DNA of 64,000 nucleotides, from contig NZ_JAERQN010000001.1 of the NCBI RefSeq assembly GCF_016805305.1, positions 992,001-1,056,000 on the forward strand, in the 5' to 3' direction. Source of the stretch: Falsiroseomonas ponticola. GTDB taxonomy: Bacteria > Pseudomonadota > Alphaproteobacteria > Acetobacterales > Acetobacteraceae. Below the pieces are notes generated by a model. It made no database searches. It was given only the letters and a program-made list of their open reading frames with translations, and was not told the DNA's origin. The first letter of the stretch is position 1. Each line of letters starts with the position of its first letter. This document shows positions 25,390 through 33,731 of this stretch, in pieces. The position numbers and the translations under genes are program-made.

Positions 25390-25925
25390 GCCAGGCACTC
25401 CCGCAGCCGCAGCAGGCCGCGCCGGATCCAGGCCTTCACGGTGCCGAGCGGCAATTCGAGCTGCGCGGCGATCTGGGCATGGGACAGGCCATGCACGAAG
25501 GCGAGGACGATGCCGCGGCGGTTCCGCTCCTCCAGCGAGGAGAGGCATTCCCGCAGGCGCAGGCCCTCCGCCTCCGCGGCGATGCGGTCCAGCGCATCGG
25601 CCTCCACCGGCACGTCGCCGAGGCCGGGATCGTCGGTCGGGATCTCCCGCCCCCGGGCGCGGGCCAGGTCGAGCGCGGCGTGGCGCACGATGGCGGCGAG
25701 CCAGGCTTCCGCCGGCCCGCGGGCGGGGTCGAACTGGCCGGCGCGGCGGGCGATCTTCAGGAAGGCGTCCTGCAGCGCATCCGCCGCCGCGTCCCGGTCC
25801 CGCAGGATGGCATTGGCCACGCCGAACAGCCGCACCGATTGCCGTTCATAGATCGCGCGCAGGGCATGCCGGTCCCCCCGCGCGACGGCGGACAGCAGCG
25901 GGGAAAGGTCGGTCACGGCGTCCAT
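25386..25925 (-). CDS. ECF sigma-70 factor, SigK-like
   Basis: A 179-residue extracytoplasmic-function sigma factor: region 2 with A-D-A-L-Q-D-A-F-L-K-I (about 48-58) and region 4 with L-S-H-A-Q-I-A-A-Q-L-E-L-P-L-G-T-V-K (about 145-165). It recruits RNA polymerase to a specific promoter set. The RskA-like gene next to it is coupled through an ATGA overlap, which defines the pair as sigma/anti-sigma. I cannot read a convincing ECF promoter upstream, so autoregulation is unproven. Confidence 0.9.
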   Translation of the reverse strand: MDAVTDLSPLLSAVARGDRHALRAIYERQSVRLFGVANAILRDRDAAADALQDAFLKIARRAGQFDPARGPAEAWLAAIVRHAALDLARARGREIPTDDPGLGDVPVEADALDRIAAEAEGLRLRECLSSLEERNRRGIVLAFVHGLSHAQIAAQLELPLGTVKAWIRRGLLRLRECLA

Positions 25926-26280
25926 GCGGCGCGGAGAATGCCCATGCGGCGCGCAAGGACGCAACGGTGGCAGGCGGTGCCCGCGGATCGGGCAGGCGCG
26001 GGCGCCGCGCCACCCGGCTGCGCGGATGAAGCGCGGTCCATCCCCTGGCATGCGGTTTGCCTGACAGGGCCCATGGCATCCTGGCCGCCCCTTTCCGCCC
26101 GCCCCGCCGCAGGCCGCCCCCGGCGCCCTGGCCGGCCGGCGCGCGCCCATGGGCTGGCCCGGGCGCGCGGGCGGTGGCGACCAACGGCCTGATCCCGTGG
26201 CCGTCGCGTCCCGCAGCGGGACGCGCGGTGGGTGCGGCGCACCCTGATCGTCCCCATCCCGGATTAATGGCGGAGTTGCC
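25926..26280. other. 355-bp divergent intergenic region
   Basis: This gap lies between the sigma-factor start (minus) and the first gene of the long catabolic run (plus). It must carry promoters for both, but I find no clear -35/-10 pair, operator palindrome or terminator. No transcriptional regulator gene adjoins the catabolic run, so its control cannot be read from the sequence. Confidence 0.3.
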
Positions 26281-27723
26281 ATGACCTGCCCAGAAGGCCT
26301 GCCCGCGCTGGAGCGCCTGGTGGCGCGCGAGCTGTCGCTGACGGCCTATCCCTCCATCCCCTGGGTCACGCCGGCCAAGGCGCCGGACGGCGCGGCGGCG
26401 CTGGATTGCGCCATCATCGGCGGCGGCCAGTACGGCCTGGCGCTGGCCGGCCTGCTGCGGCGCGAAGGCGTGACGCGCATCGCCGTCTTCGACGCGGCGC
26501 GGGAGGGGATGGAAGGCCCCTGGATGAGCTTCGCGCGCATGACGATGCTGCGCACGCCGAAGGACCTGGCGGGCCCCGAATGCGGCCTGCCCTCCCTGAC
26601 CTTCCGCGCCTGGTGGGAGGCGCAGCACGGCGAGGCTTCCTGGGAGGCGATGTTCCGCATCCCGCGCACGGCCTGGGCGCAATACCTCGCCTGGTTCCGG
26701 CGGGTGCTCGACCTGCCGGTGCGCAATGGCTGGTGCCTGCGGGAGATGCAGCCCGCCGCCGATGGTGCGATGCTCGGCCTGCTGTTCGAGACGCCGGACG
26801 GCCCGCGCCTGCAGCACGCCCGCAGCGTGGTGATGGCGACGGGCACGGGCGGCGCGGGGGGCCATGCCATCCCGGACGCCATCGCCCGCGCCCTGCCGCC
26901 CGGGCGCGTGGTGCATGCGAACGATATTCTCGACCTTGGCGCCTTTGCCGGCGAACGCGTGGGCGTGCTGGGCGCGGGGGCGACCGCCTTCGATGTCGCG
27001 ATCGCGGCGCTGCAGGCGGGCGCGGCGCGGGCGGAGGTCTGCGTCCGGCGGCCCGAGCTGCCGCGGGACAATCCGCGGCGCTGGATGGAAAGCGCCGGGC
27101 ACCTCGCCCACTACGTCGATCTGCCGGATGCCGCGAAATGGGCCTATGCGACGCGGCTGCGCGAGATCGGCCAGCCGCCGCCGCAGCCCACCTTCGATGC
27201 CGCGATGGCGCAGCCCGGCTTCCGGCTGCGCACCGGCATGCCCTGGGACCATGTGCGTTGGACGGGCAGCGAGGTCATCGTCGAAGGCGGCGGCAAGCGG
27301 CTGGTCTATGACCGGCTGGTCGTCGCGACGGGCTTCCTCAACGACATGGCGCTGAAGGGCGAGTATGCCGCGCTGCTGCCGCATGCCGCGCTGTGGAAGG
27401 ACCGCTTCACCCCGCCGCCCGAGCAGGCGGATGCGCGGCTGGCGCGGCAGCCCTACCTCGACCGCTTCGGCGGCTTCACGGAACGCATGCCGGGCGCGGC
27501 GCCCTGGCTCGGCCGCGTCTTCACTATCACCAACAACGCCTCCCTCAGCCTCGGCCCCATCGCCGCTTCGATCAGCGCGATGAAATACGTGGCGCCGCGG
27601 CTGGTGGAGGGCGTGAAGCGCCGGCTGTTCCTGGACCAGCAGGAAAGCGACTGGGCCTGGTTCCTGGGCGGCGAGCACGCCGAACTGTCCCCCTTCACCC
27701 TGCCCGAGACGGAGGCCGCATGA
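26281..27723 (+). CDS. FAD/NAD(P)-binding monooxygenase-like protein A
   Basis: A 480-residue flavoprotein. The FAD site is L-D-C-A-I-I-G-G-G-Q-Y-G-L-A-L (about 41-55); the NAD(P) site is R-V-G-V-L-G-A-G-A-T-A-F-D (about 225-238); V-V-A-T-G-F in the C-terminal third is the usual ATG motif. This matches flavin-containing or N-hydroxylating monooxygenase-like oxidoreductases. The segment M-L-R-T-P-K-D-L-A-G-P-E recurs almost unchanged in the protein at 33732, its paralogue in the same gene run. First gene of the run; its stop overlaps the AllA-like gene by 4 bp. The substrate is unknown. Confidence 0.8.
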   Translation: MTCPEGLPALERLVARELSLTAYPSIPWVTPAKAPDGAAALDCAIIGGGQYGLALAGLLRREGVTRIAVFDAAREGMEGPWMSFARMTMLRTPKDLAGPECGLPSLTFRAWWEAQHGEASWEAMFRIPRTAWAQYLAWFRRVLDLPVRNGWCLREMQPAADGAMLGLLFETPDGPRLQHARSVVMATGTGGAGGHAIPDAIARALPPGRVVHANDILDLGAFAGERVGVLGAGATAFDVAIAALQAGAARAEVCVRRPELPRDNPRRWMESAGHLAHYVDLPDAAKWAYATRLREIGQPPPQPTFDAAMAQPGFRLRTGMPWDHVRWTGSEVIVEGGGKRLVYDRLVVATGFLNDMALKGEYAALLPHAALWKDRFTPPPEQADARLARQPYLDRFGGFTERMPGAAPWLGRVFTITNNASLSLGPIAASISAMKYVAPRLVEGVKRRLFLDQQESDWAWFLGGEHAELSPFTLPETEAA

Positions 27724-28223
27724 GCGACCCGCGCATCATCCCCGTGGAGCCGGAGACGGCGACGGTGGAGGCCATCGCCCCCTTCGGCACGCTGGTCGAG
27801 GCGGGGGAGGACGGCACGCCCTTCGGCCCCGCCGATGCGCGGCTGGAACTCGGCCAGGGCACGCCGCGGCTCTACATCATGCGGCTGCACAAGCGGCCCA
27901 TGCTGGTCCGCGGCATCACGCGCCACACCCGCGTGACGCAATGCCTGGCGGCGACGATGGGCGGCGAATGGTTCATCGGCCTGGCGCCGGCGGGCGATCC
28001 GGACCTGCCGGGGGCGAAGCCCGACCCGGCGGCGATCCGCATCTTCCGCATCCCCGGCGACAAGGCGCTCGCGCTCCATCGCGGCACCTGGCACGCGGGG
28101 CCGTTCTTCGAGGCGGAGACGCAGGATTTCCTCAACCTCGAACTCTCCGACACGAATGAGGTGGACCACCACACCGTCCGCCTCGACGCCGAATTCGGCA
28201 TCGCCTTCGCGATCACGCCCTGA
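27720..28223 (+). CDS. AllA-like ureidoglycolate lyase family protein
   Basis: A 167-residue cupin-fold protein of the ureidoglycolate lyase (AllA) family, which splits ureidoglycolate to glyoxylate and urea at the end of purine/allantoin breakdown. The key segment I-T-R-H-T-R-V-T-Q-C-L-A-A-T-M-G-G (about 62-78) corresponds to the family's H-x-x-x-Q metal/substrate region, and H-R-G-T-W-H-A-G lies about 120. It is coupled to monooxygenase A (ATGA). Here it may act on a ureide made from another heterocycle; that role is inferred. Confidence 0.8.
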   Translation: MSDPRIIPVEPETATVEAIAPFGTLVEAGEDGTPFGPADARLELGQGTPRLYIMRLHKRPMLVRGITRHTRVTQCLAATMGGEWFIGLAPAGDPDLPGAKPDPAAIRIFRIPGDKALALHRGTWHAGPFFEAETQDFLNLELSDTNEVDHHTVRLDAEFGIAFAITP

Positions 28224-28236
28224 GGGAGCCCGGCGC

Positions 28237-29265
28237 ATGACCCGCCTGACCCGTCGTGCCTTGCTGGGGGCCGGTGCCGGCCTGCTGGCCGCGCCCGCGA
28301 TCGCGCAGCCGCGCGCGATCCGGCTGATGCTGGACTGGACGCCGCAGGGCTACCACGCCGCCTGGTTCCTGGCCGCCGAGCGCGGCCATTTCGCGCGCGA
28401 GGGGCTGAACGTCGCCATCCAGCGCGGCTTCGGGTCGGGAGACGTCGTCACAAAGGTGGCGGCGGGCGTGGCCGATATCGGCTTCGGCGATCCGGGCGCG
28501 GTGGTGAAGCACAATGCGGAGAATCCCGGCCGCGCCATCGTCAACGCCTTCCAGTATTTCGACCGCACCCTGGCCGGCGTGATCACGCTGGCGGGGCGGG
28601 GGATCGAGAAGCCGTCCGACCTGCGGGGCAAGCGCATCGCGGCGCCGGCGGGCGACAGTGGCCGCGTGCTGTTCCCGGCCTTCGCGCGGGCCAATGGCTT
28701 CCCCGCGGATTCCGTCACCTGGATCACCGTCGCGCCGCCGATCCGGGAGCCGATGCTGATGCGCGGCGAGGCCGATGCCATCACCGCCTTCGTCTCCGGC
28801 GCCATCTTCAACCTGCGGGCGCTGGGCGCGCGGGAGGCCGATATCCGCCGGTTCGGCTTCAACGCGCATGGCGTGGACATCTACGGCAATGCGCTGCTGC
28901 TGCCGGCGGAGCTGGCGCAGCGGGAGCCCGCGATGGTGCGGGGCTTCGTGCGCGGCACCATCGCCGGGCTGCGCGACGCGCTGAACGACCCCGCCGCGGC
29001 CATCGCCGCCGTGCAGGCGCGGGAGCCGCTGGCCGATGTGCCGCTGGAGACGGAGCGCATGCGCTTCATCATGCGGGAAGCGGTGCTGACGCCGACGGTC
29101 GCGCAGCACGGCGTCGGCCATGTCGATGCCGGGCGGGCGACGGCGATGGTCGCCGCCATGGCGGAAAGCTTCGGCGTGCCCAACCCGCCCGCGGCGGCCA
29201 GTTTCATGCTGACCGACTTCCTGCCGCCGGCGGCGGAGCGGATGCTGCCGGCCATGCGCGCGTGA
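28237..29265 (+). CDS. NMT1/THI5-like ABC solute-binding protein
   Basis: A 342-residue periplasmic binding protein with a signal peptide (M-T-R-L-T-R-R-A-L-L, ending A-I-A-Q near residue 24, Tat-like twin Arg). The start of the mature part, I-R-L-M-L-D-W-T-P-Q-G-Y-H-A, and the P-S-D-L-R-G-K-R-I-A domain hinge are typical of the NMT1 family, which binds pyrimidine-like (thiamine precursor), sulfonate or other aromatic N-compounds. GGAG precedes the ATG. No cognate SsuC-type permease is in the run, so it may feed the single HisM-type permease or one elsewhere. Confidence 0.85.
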   Translation: MTRLTRRALLGAGAGLLAAPAIAQPRAIRLMLDWTPQGYHAAWFLAAERGHFAREGLNVAIQRGFGSGDVVTKVAAGVADIGFGDPGAVVKHNAENPGRAIVNAFQYFDRTLAGVITLAGRGIEKPSDLRGKRIAAPAGDSGRVLFPAFARANGFPADSVTWITVAPPIREPMLMRGEADAITAFVSGAIFNLRALGAREADIRRFGFNAHGVDIYGNALLLPAELAQREPAMVRGFVRGTIAGLRDALNDPAAAIAAVQAREPLADVPLETERMRFIMREAVLTPTVAQHGVGHVDAGRATAMVAAMAESFGVPNPPAAASFMLTDFLPPAAERMLPAMRA

Positions 29266-30134
29266 TGCGCGACCACGGGCGCTATCCCTATTCCGCCATC
29301 GCGCGGCGCCCGGCCTGGGATTGGCCGGGCGGCAAGCGGCTCGCGGTCTTCATCGCCGTCAATCTGGAGGCGTTTCCCTTCGCGGAGGGGATGGGCATTC
29401 CGCTGGTCAATCCACTGCCCGAGCCCGATGTGCAGAACTACGGCTTCCGCGACTGGGGCAACCGCGTCGGCGTCTGGAACCTGCTCGACGCGCTGGATGA
29501 ATACGCGCTGCCCGCGGCGGCGCTGCTGAACACCGCGATCTACGACCTCTGCCCGCCCGTCGCCGAGGCCTTCCGCACGCGGGGCGACGAGGTGGTGGGC
29601 CATGGCCGCACCAATGCCGAGCGGCAATCCGACATGGATGAGGCGACGGAGCGCGCGATGATCGCGGAATGCCGCGCGCGCATCGCGCAGGAGGAAGGTG
29701 CGGTGCCCCGCGGCTGGATGGGCCCCTGGGTGGCGGAGACGCATGTCACGCCGGACCTGCTGGCGGAGGCGGGCTTCGACTACGTCATGGACTGGACGCA
29801 TGACGATCAGCCGACGCGGCTGGCGACGCGGGGCGGTGGATCACTGGTCACGGTCCCCTATTCGAAGCCGACCAACGACATTCCCGTGCTGCATGCGGCG
29901 AAGTGGCCACCCTCCGTCTGGGCGGATGCGCTGATCGACCAGTTCGAGGAACAGCGGCGGCTCTCGCAGAAATGGCCGCTGACCTTCAACCTGTCGCTGC
30001 ATCCCTTCCTGGTGGGGCATGCCTTCCGGCTGAAGCACCTCCGCCGCGTCTTCGCGCATATCGCGGCGGCTCGGGACGATGTCTGGCTCTGCCGGCCCGG
30101 CGACATCGCGCGTCATGCGGCGATGGTGCTGTAG
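29265..30134 (+). CDS. PuuE-like polysaccharide deacetylase family protein
   Basis: A 289-residue NodB-fold protein of the group that includes PuuE, the cofactor-free allantoinase of some bacteria. Family marks: Y-P-Y-S-A-I, N-T-A-I-Y-D-L, V-V-G-H-G-R-T-N-A-E-R-Q, and W-V-A-E-T-H-V-T-P-D-L-L-A-E-A-G-F-D-Y. The genes for this and the AllA-like enzyme lie within 1.1 kb, which favours ring opening of a hydantoin/allantoin-type intermediate. The ATG at 29265 shares its A with the preceding TGA; a GTG at 29262 is an alternative. Glycan deacetylation is less likely in this context. Confidence 0.8.
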   Translation: MRDHGRYPYSAIARRPAWDWPGGKRLAVFIAVNLEAFPFAEGMGIPLVNPLPEPDVQNYGFRDWGNRVGVWNLLDALDEYALPAAALLNTAIYDLCPPVAEAFRTRGDEVVGHGRTNAERQSDMDEATERAMIAECRARIAQEEGAVPRGWMGPWVAETHVTPDLLAEAGFDYVMDWTHDDQPTRLATRGGGSLVTVPYSKPTNDIPVLHAAKWPPSVWADALIDQFEEQRRLSQKWPLTFNLSLHPFLVGHAFRLKHLRRVFAHIAAARDDVWLCRPGDIARHAAMVL

Positions 30135-30137
30135 GGC

Positions 30138-30791
30138 ATGGATTTCGAATGGAGCCTCTTCGTCGAGAGCCTGCCCGCCTTGGCGCGCGGCGCGGCGACG
30201 ACGGCGGAGCTGGCCTTCGTCTCGATCTGCGGGGGCCTGGTGCTGGGGCTGATGGGCGGGCTCGCGCGCGTCTCCGGCATCATGCCGCTGAACGCCTTCG
30301 CGCTGGCCTGCGTGACCCTGCTGCGGGGCGTGCCGCTGCTGGTGACGATGCTGTTCTTCTACTACGGGCTGCCGTCGCTGGGATTGCTGCTGGAGGCGAA
30401 GACCGTCGCGATCCTGGCGCTGTCGCTGACCAATGGCGCCTATGTGACGGAGATCGTCCGCGCCGGCATCCAGTCCATCGATCGAGGGCAGATGCGCGCG
30501 GCGCGCTCGCTCGGCATGGGATGGGCGCTGGCGATGCGGCGGATCGTGCTGCCCCAGGCGCTGCGCCGCGTGCTGCCGCCGATCGGGAATGAGGCGATCA
30601 CGCTGCTGAAGAACACGGCGCTGGTCAGCGTCATCGCCATCCCGGACCTGCTGCGCGCGGGCACCGACATCATGACCTGGCAGGCCAATACCTTCAGCCC
30701 CTTCGCCGGCGTTGCGCTGATGTACCTGATGATGACCCTGCCGCTGGTCTGGCTGGTGGCGCGGCTGGAATCCCGATGGAGGGTCGCGTGA
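30138..30791 (+). CDS. Polar amino acid-type ABC permease (HisM/GlnP family)
   Basis: A 217-residue inner-membrane permease with about five hydrophobic segments. The coupling loop A-R-S-L-G-M-G-W-A-L-A-M-R-R-I-V-L-P-Q-A (about 123-142) is the EAA motif that docks the ATPase. It is the only ABC permease in the run, so the transporter is probably a homodimer. It pairs with the ATPase at 32032 and the solute-binding protein at 32817. Confidence 0.9.
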   Translation: MDFEWSLFVESLPALARGAATTAELAFVSICGGLVLGLMGGLARVSGIMPLNAFALACVTLLRGVPLLVTMLFFYYGLPSLGLLLEAKTVAILALSLTNGAYVTEIVRAGIQSIDRGQMRAARSLGMGWALAMRRIVLPQALRRVLPPIGNEAITLLKNTALVSVIAIPDLLRAGTDIMTWQANTFSPFAGVALMYLMMTLPLVWLVARLESRWRVA

Positions 30792-32035
30792 GCGCTCTGC
30801 TGTTCAAGGGCGCTACGCTGCTGCGCGGCGGCGATGACTGGGCGCCGGTGGCGGATGTGGACCTGCTGCTGCGCGACGGCGTGGTGGCCGAGGGGCCGGC
30901 GGAGGGCGCGGAGGTGGTGGAGGCCACGCATCTCCTGCTGCTGCCCGCCTTCGTCAACGCCCATACCCATTCGCCGGAGGCGCTGGCGCGGGGCCGCGCG
31001 CCGATGGCGCGGCTGGATGACTGGCTCGCCGTGGAATACGCGGATGGCCAGGATGCGCTGCCGGCTGCGCGCATCCGCCAGGCCATCCTGATCAGCTGCG
31101 CGGAGGCGATCCGCGGCGGCGCCGTGCAGGTCACCGACCATTTCCGCCAGATCCCGCCAAGCGTGGAGAGCGTGGCGGCCGCGGCCAGCGCCTGGGCGGA
31201 AGGCGGCATCCGCGCGCGCGTGGCCATGATGCTGCGCGACCTGCCCTCGCCGTCGGCCAGCTTCACGCCGCCGAGCACGGCGGAAGCATTGGCAGTGGCG
31301 GAGGCGCTGCTGCGCGACCCGCCGCCAGGGGCGTCGGTGGGGCTTGGCCCCTCCGCCCCGCAGCGGTGCAGCGATGATCTGCTGCGCGGCGTGGCGGCGC
31401 TGGCGGAGCGGCATGGCGCCTTCGTGCATCTCCATCTCTGCGAGACCGCGAAGGATGCGGTGGATTGCCGCGCGCGGGCGGGGGGCGATGATCCGGTGGC
31501 CTGGCTCGAAGGCCTCGGTCTGGCGGGCGCCCATGTGGAATACGCGCATTGCGTCCATCTCGTTGATGCGGAGCTGGATCGCATGGCGGCGCGGGGCACG
31601 ACCATGGTGCACAACCCGCTGGCGAACCTTCGCCTCGGCAGCGGCATCGCGCCGGTGGCGCGCGGGCTGGCGCGCGGCGTGCGGCTGCGCGTCGGCTCCG
31701 ACGGCCCCGGCAGCAACGACACGCAGGACATGCTGGAGGCCGCGAAATTCGCCATGCTGCTGCCGCGTGCAGGCCGCCCCGATGCGGAATGGCCGACGCC
31801 CGCGCAGACGCTCTCGATGGCGACGGGCGGGCACAGGCTGGTGCCGGGCGCGCGCGCCGACGTCATCGCCTTCGACCTCCGCGCCGCCGCCTTCGCCGGC
31901 GCGAAGCCCGACGAGATCGTGACGCGTCTGCTGCTGGCGGCGCGGCCACGCGACCTGCGGCATGTGCTGCGCGATGGGGACTTCCTGATGCGCGATGGCG
32001 CGTTGGTACCGTCGGCTTTGGCGGCGCTGCCATGA
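30788..32035 (+). CDS. Metal-dependent amidohydrolase A (TRZ/ATZ/cytosine deaminase-like)
   Basis: A 415-residue amidohydrolase-superfamily enzyme. Ligands are visible in F-V-N-A-H-T-H-S (HxH, about 55-62), [14 protein letters not shown] and the catalytic Asp in [10 protein letters not shown]. Such enzymes deaminate or dechlorinate triazines, pyrimidines, purines and pterins. GTG 30788 is chosen since GGAGGG precedes it and it overlaps the permease stop (GTGA); ATG 30776 is the alternative. With the second amidohydrolase at 37815 it suggests two hydrolytic deaminations in one pathway. Confidence 0.85.
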   Translation: MSALLFKGATLLRGGDDWAPVADVDLLLRDGVVAEGPAEGAEVVEATHLLLLPAFVNAHTHSPEALARGRAPMARLDDWLAVEYADGQDALPAARIRQAILISCAEAIRGGAVQVTDHFRQIPPSVESVAAAASAWAEGGIRARVAMMLRDLPSPSASFTPPSTAEALAVAEALLRDPPPGASVGLGPSAPQRCSDDLLRGVAALAERHGAFVHLHLCETAKDAVDCRARAGGDDPVAWLEGLGLAGAHVEYAHCVHLVDAELDRMAARGTTMVHNPLANLRLGSGIAPVARGLARGVRLRVGSDGPGSNDTQDMLEAAKFAMLLPRAGRPDAEWPTPAQTLSMATGGHRLVPGARADVIAFDLRAAAFAGAKPDEIVTRLLLAARPRDLRHVLRDGDFLMRDGALVPSALAALP

Positions 32036-32802
32036 GCGTCATTGCCGTCCGCAACCTGCACAAATCCTATGGCGCGACGCTAGTGCTGCGCGGCGTGGAC
32101 CTGACGGTGGCGAAGGGCGAGACGGTCTGCGTCATCGGCCCCTCCGGCAGCGGGAAATCGACTCTGCTGCAATGCCTGAACGGGCTCGAGCCCTTCGAGA
32201 GCGGGGAGGTCGTCGTCGCAGGCCAGCATATCGGCTGGGGCAGCGGCGGGGCGCGCATTCCGGAGCGCCAGATGACGCTGGCGCGCCGGCGCATCGGCAT
32301 CGTCTTCCAGCAGTTCAACCTGTTTCCGCACATGACGGCGCTGGCCAATGTCATGGAGGCGCCGGTCCAGGTGCTGAAGCGGCCGCGCGCCGCGGTGGAG
32401 GCGGAGGCACGCGCGCTGCTGGCGCGGGTCGGGCTGGCACACAAGGCGGATGCCTATCCGGCCGACCTCTCCGGCGGGCAGCAGCAGCGCGTCGCCATCG
32501 CCCGCGCGTTGGCGATGCAGCCGGAGGTGATGCTGTTCGACGAGGTGACCTCCGCCCTCGATCCCGAACTGGTCGGGGAGGTGCTGGCGGTGATGCGCGG
32601 CCTGGCGGCGGAGGGCATGACCATGCTCGTCGTGACGCATGAGATGGGCTTCGCGCGGGAAGCGGCGGACCGCGTCATCTTCATGGATGGCGGGCTGGTC
32701 GTGGAACAGGGGCCACCTGCCGAAGTGCTGGGCCGTCCGCGGGAAGCGCGGACGCGGGAATTCCTGGGCCGCGTGCTGCGGCCCGAATCGATCGATGCAT
32801 GA
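32032..32802 (+). CDS. Polar amino acid-type ABC transporter ATPase (GlnQ/HisP-like)
   Basis: A 256-residue ABC ATPase. Walker A is [10 protein letters not shown] (about 37-46), the Q-loop F-Q-Q-F-N-L-F-P, the signature L-S-G-G-Q-Q-Q-R, Walker [13 protein letters not shown] and the switch His in V-V-T-H-E-M-G-F. The [13 protein letters not shown] block is specific to the polar amino acid uptake family, so it energises the permease at 30138. It is coupled to amidohydrolase A by an ATGA overlap. Confidence 0.93.
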   Translation: MSVIAVRNLHKSYGATLVLRGVDLTVAKGETVCVIGPSGSGKSTLLQCLNGLEPFESGEVVVAGQHIGWGSGGARIPERQMTLARRRIGIVFQQFNLFPHMTALANVMEAPVQVLKRPRAAVEAEARALLARVGLAHKADAYPADLSGGQQQRVAIARALAMQPEVMLFDEVTSALDPELVGEVLAVMRGLAAEGMTMLVVTHEMGFAREAADRVIFMDGGLVVEQGPPAEVLGRPREARTREFLGRVLRPESIDA

Positions 32803-32816
32803 GGGGGACTGGGACG

Positions 32817-33590
32817 ATGGACCGCATCCGGATCACGCGCCGCGCGCTGCTGGCGACGACGCTCGCGACACCGGCCCTGGCGCAGGAGGGTGACACGCTA
32901 GCCAAGGCGCGCGCCGCCGGCGTGCTGGTGGTCGGCAATGGCGGCGCCTTCCCGCCCTTCGAGTTCATGGAAAATGGGCGCCTCACGGGCTACGACGTCG
33001 ATCTGGGCGAGGAGCTGGGCCGGCGCATGGGGCTTCGCATCCAGTGGCAGGTGATCGCCTTCGCGGGGCTGATCGCGGGCCTCACCTCCGGCCGCGTGGA
33101 CTGCCTGATCACGGCCATGGCCTGGACGGCGGAGCGCGCGGAACGCATCGCCTTCTCCACCCCCTACTACAAGACCGGCATCGCCGCGGGCTATCGCCCG
33201 GGCCTCGCGATCGACCGGCCGGAAGACCTGGCGGGGCGCATCGTCGGCGTGCAGGTCGGCACCTCCGGCGAGCAGTTCGTGCGGCAGAACCACGCCAACA
33301 GCGTGAAGGAGATCCGCGTCTACAACGAATTTCCGCTGGCGCTGCAGGACCTCGTGGTCGGGCGGGTGGAGGCGGTGGTGAACACGCAGCCCGTGCTGCG
33401 CTGGAACATCGCACGCAATGCCCGCGTGCGGCTCGGCGTCTCGCCCGTCTGGGATGCGCGCGACGTCGGCATCAACACGCGGCACGCCGATACGGCGCTG
33501 ATGGCGGAGATCAACCGGCACCTGGCCGCGATGCAGGCGGATGGCTTCCTGCCGGGGCTGGACCAGAAGTGGTTCGGCCAGGCCTCGTGA
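32817..33590 (+). CDS. Family 3 ABC solute-binding protein
   Basis: A 257-residue periplasmic binding protein of the polar amino acid family, with a signal peptide (R-R-A-L-L-A-T-T-L-A-T-P-A-L-A). The mature N-terminus holds N-G-G-A-F-P-P-F-E-F and G-Y-D-V-D-L-G-E-E-L, and the ligand lobe L-I-T-A-M-A-W-T-A-E-R, all standard. It completes the importer with the ATPase 14 bp upstream and the permease. The pocket residues do not tell the ligand; the enzymes around suggest a nitrogenous heterocycle rather than a common amino acid. Confidence 0.9.
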   Translation: MDRIRITRRALLATTLATPALAQEGDTLAKARAAGVLVVGNGGAFPPFEFMENGRLTGYDVDLGEELGRRMGLRIQWQVIAFAGLIAGLTSGRVDCLITAMAWTAERAERIAFSTPYYKTGIAAGYRPGLAIDRPEDLAGRIVGVQVGTSGEQFVRQNHANSVKEIRVYNEFPLALQDLVVGRVEAVVNTQPVLRWNIARNARVRLGVSPVWDARDVGINTRHADTALMAEINRHLAAMQADGFLPGLDQKWFGQAS

Positions 33591-33674
33591 CATCTTCGCG
33601 CCCGCGGGCCGCCATGCTACAGCTTCGTCGCCCTGGTGAGCCGGAGAATCGGGCCTGGGCGACATCGTGTGGCG

Positions 33675-33692
33675 GCATCCCGCAGGGGATGC
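33675..33692 (+). other. Hairpin in the largest gap of the catabolic gene run
   Basis: GCATCCC (33675-33681) pairs with GGGATGC (33686-33692) inside the 141-bp gap between the importer genes and the second half of the run. This is the only sizeable break in an otherwise overlapping series, so the hairpin may attenuate or stabilise the transcript, or the gap may hold a second promoter. No clear promoter is seen. Confidence 0.35.
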
Positions 33693-33731
33693 GCGGCCGT
33701 GCCACCGTCGCCAGGAACTGATCCGCCACCC

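Noticed and set aside
33591-33731. Separate small gene in the gap of the catabolic run
   Set aside because: The in-frame upstream extension of monooxygenase B (from 33636) has no ribosome binding site and no likeness to its paralogue's start; no other frame is convincing.
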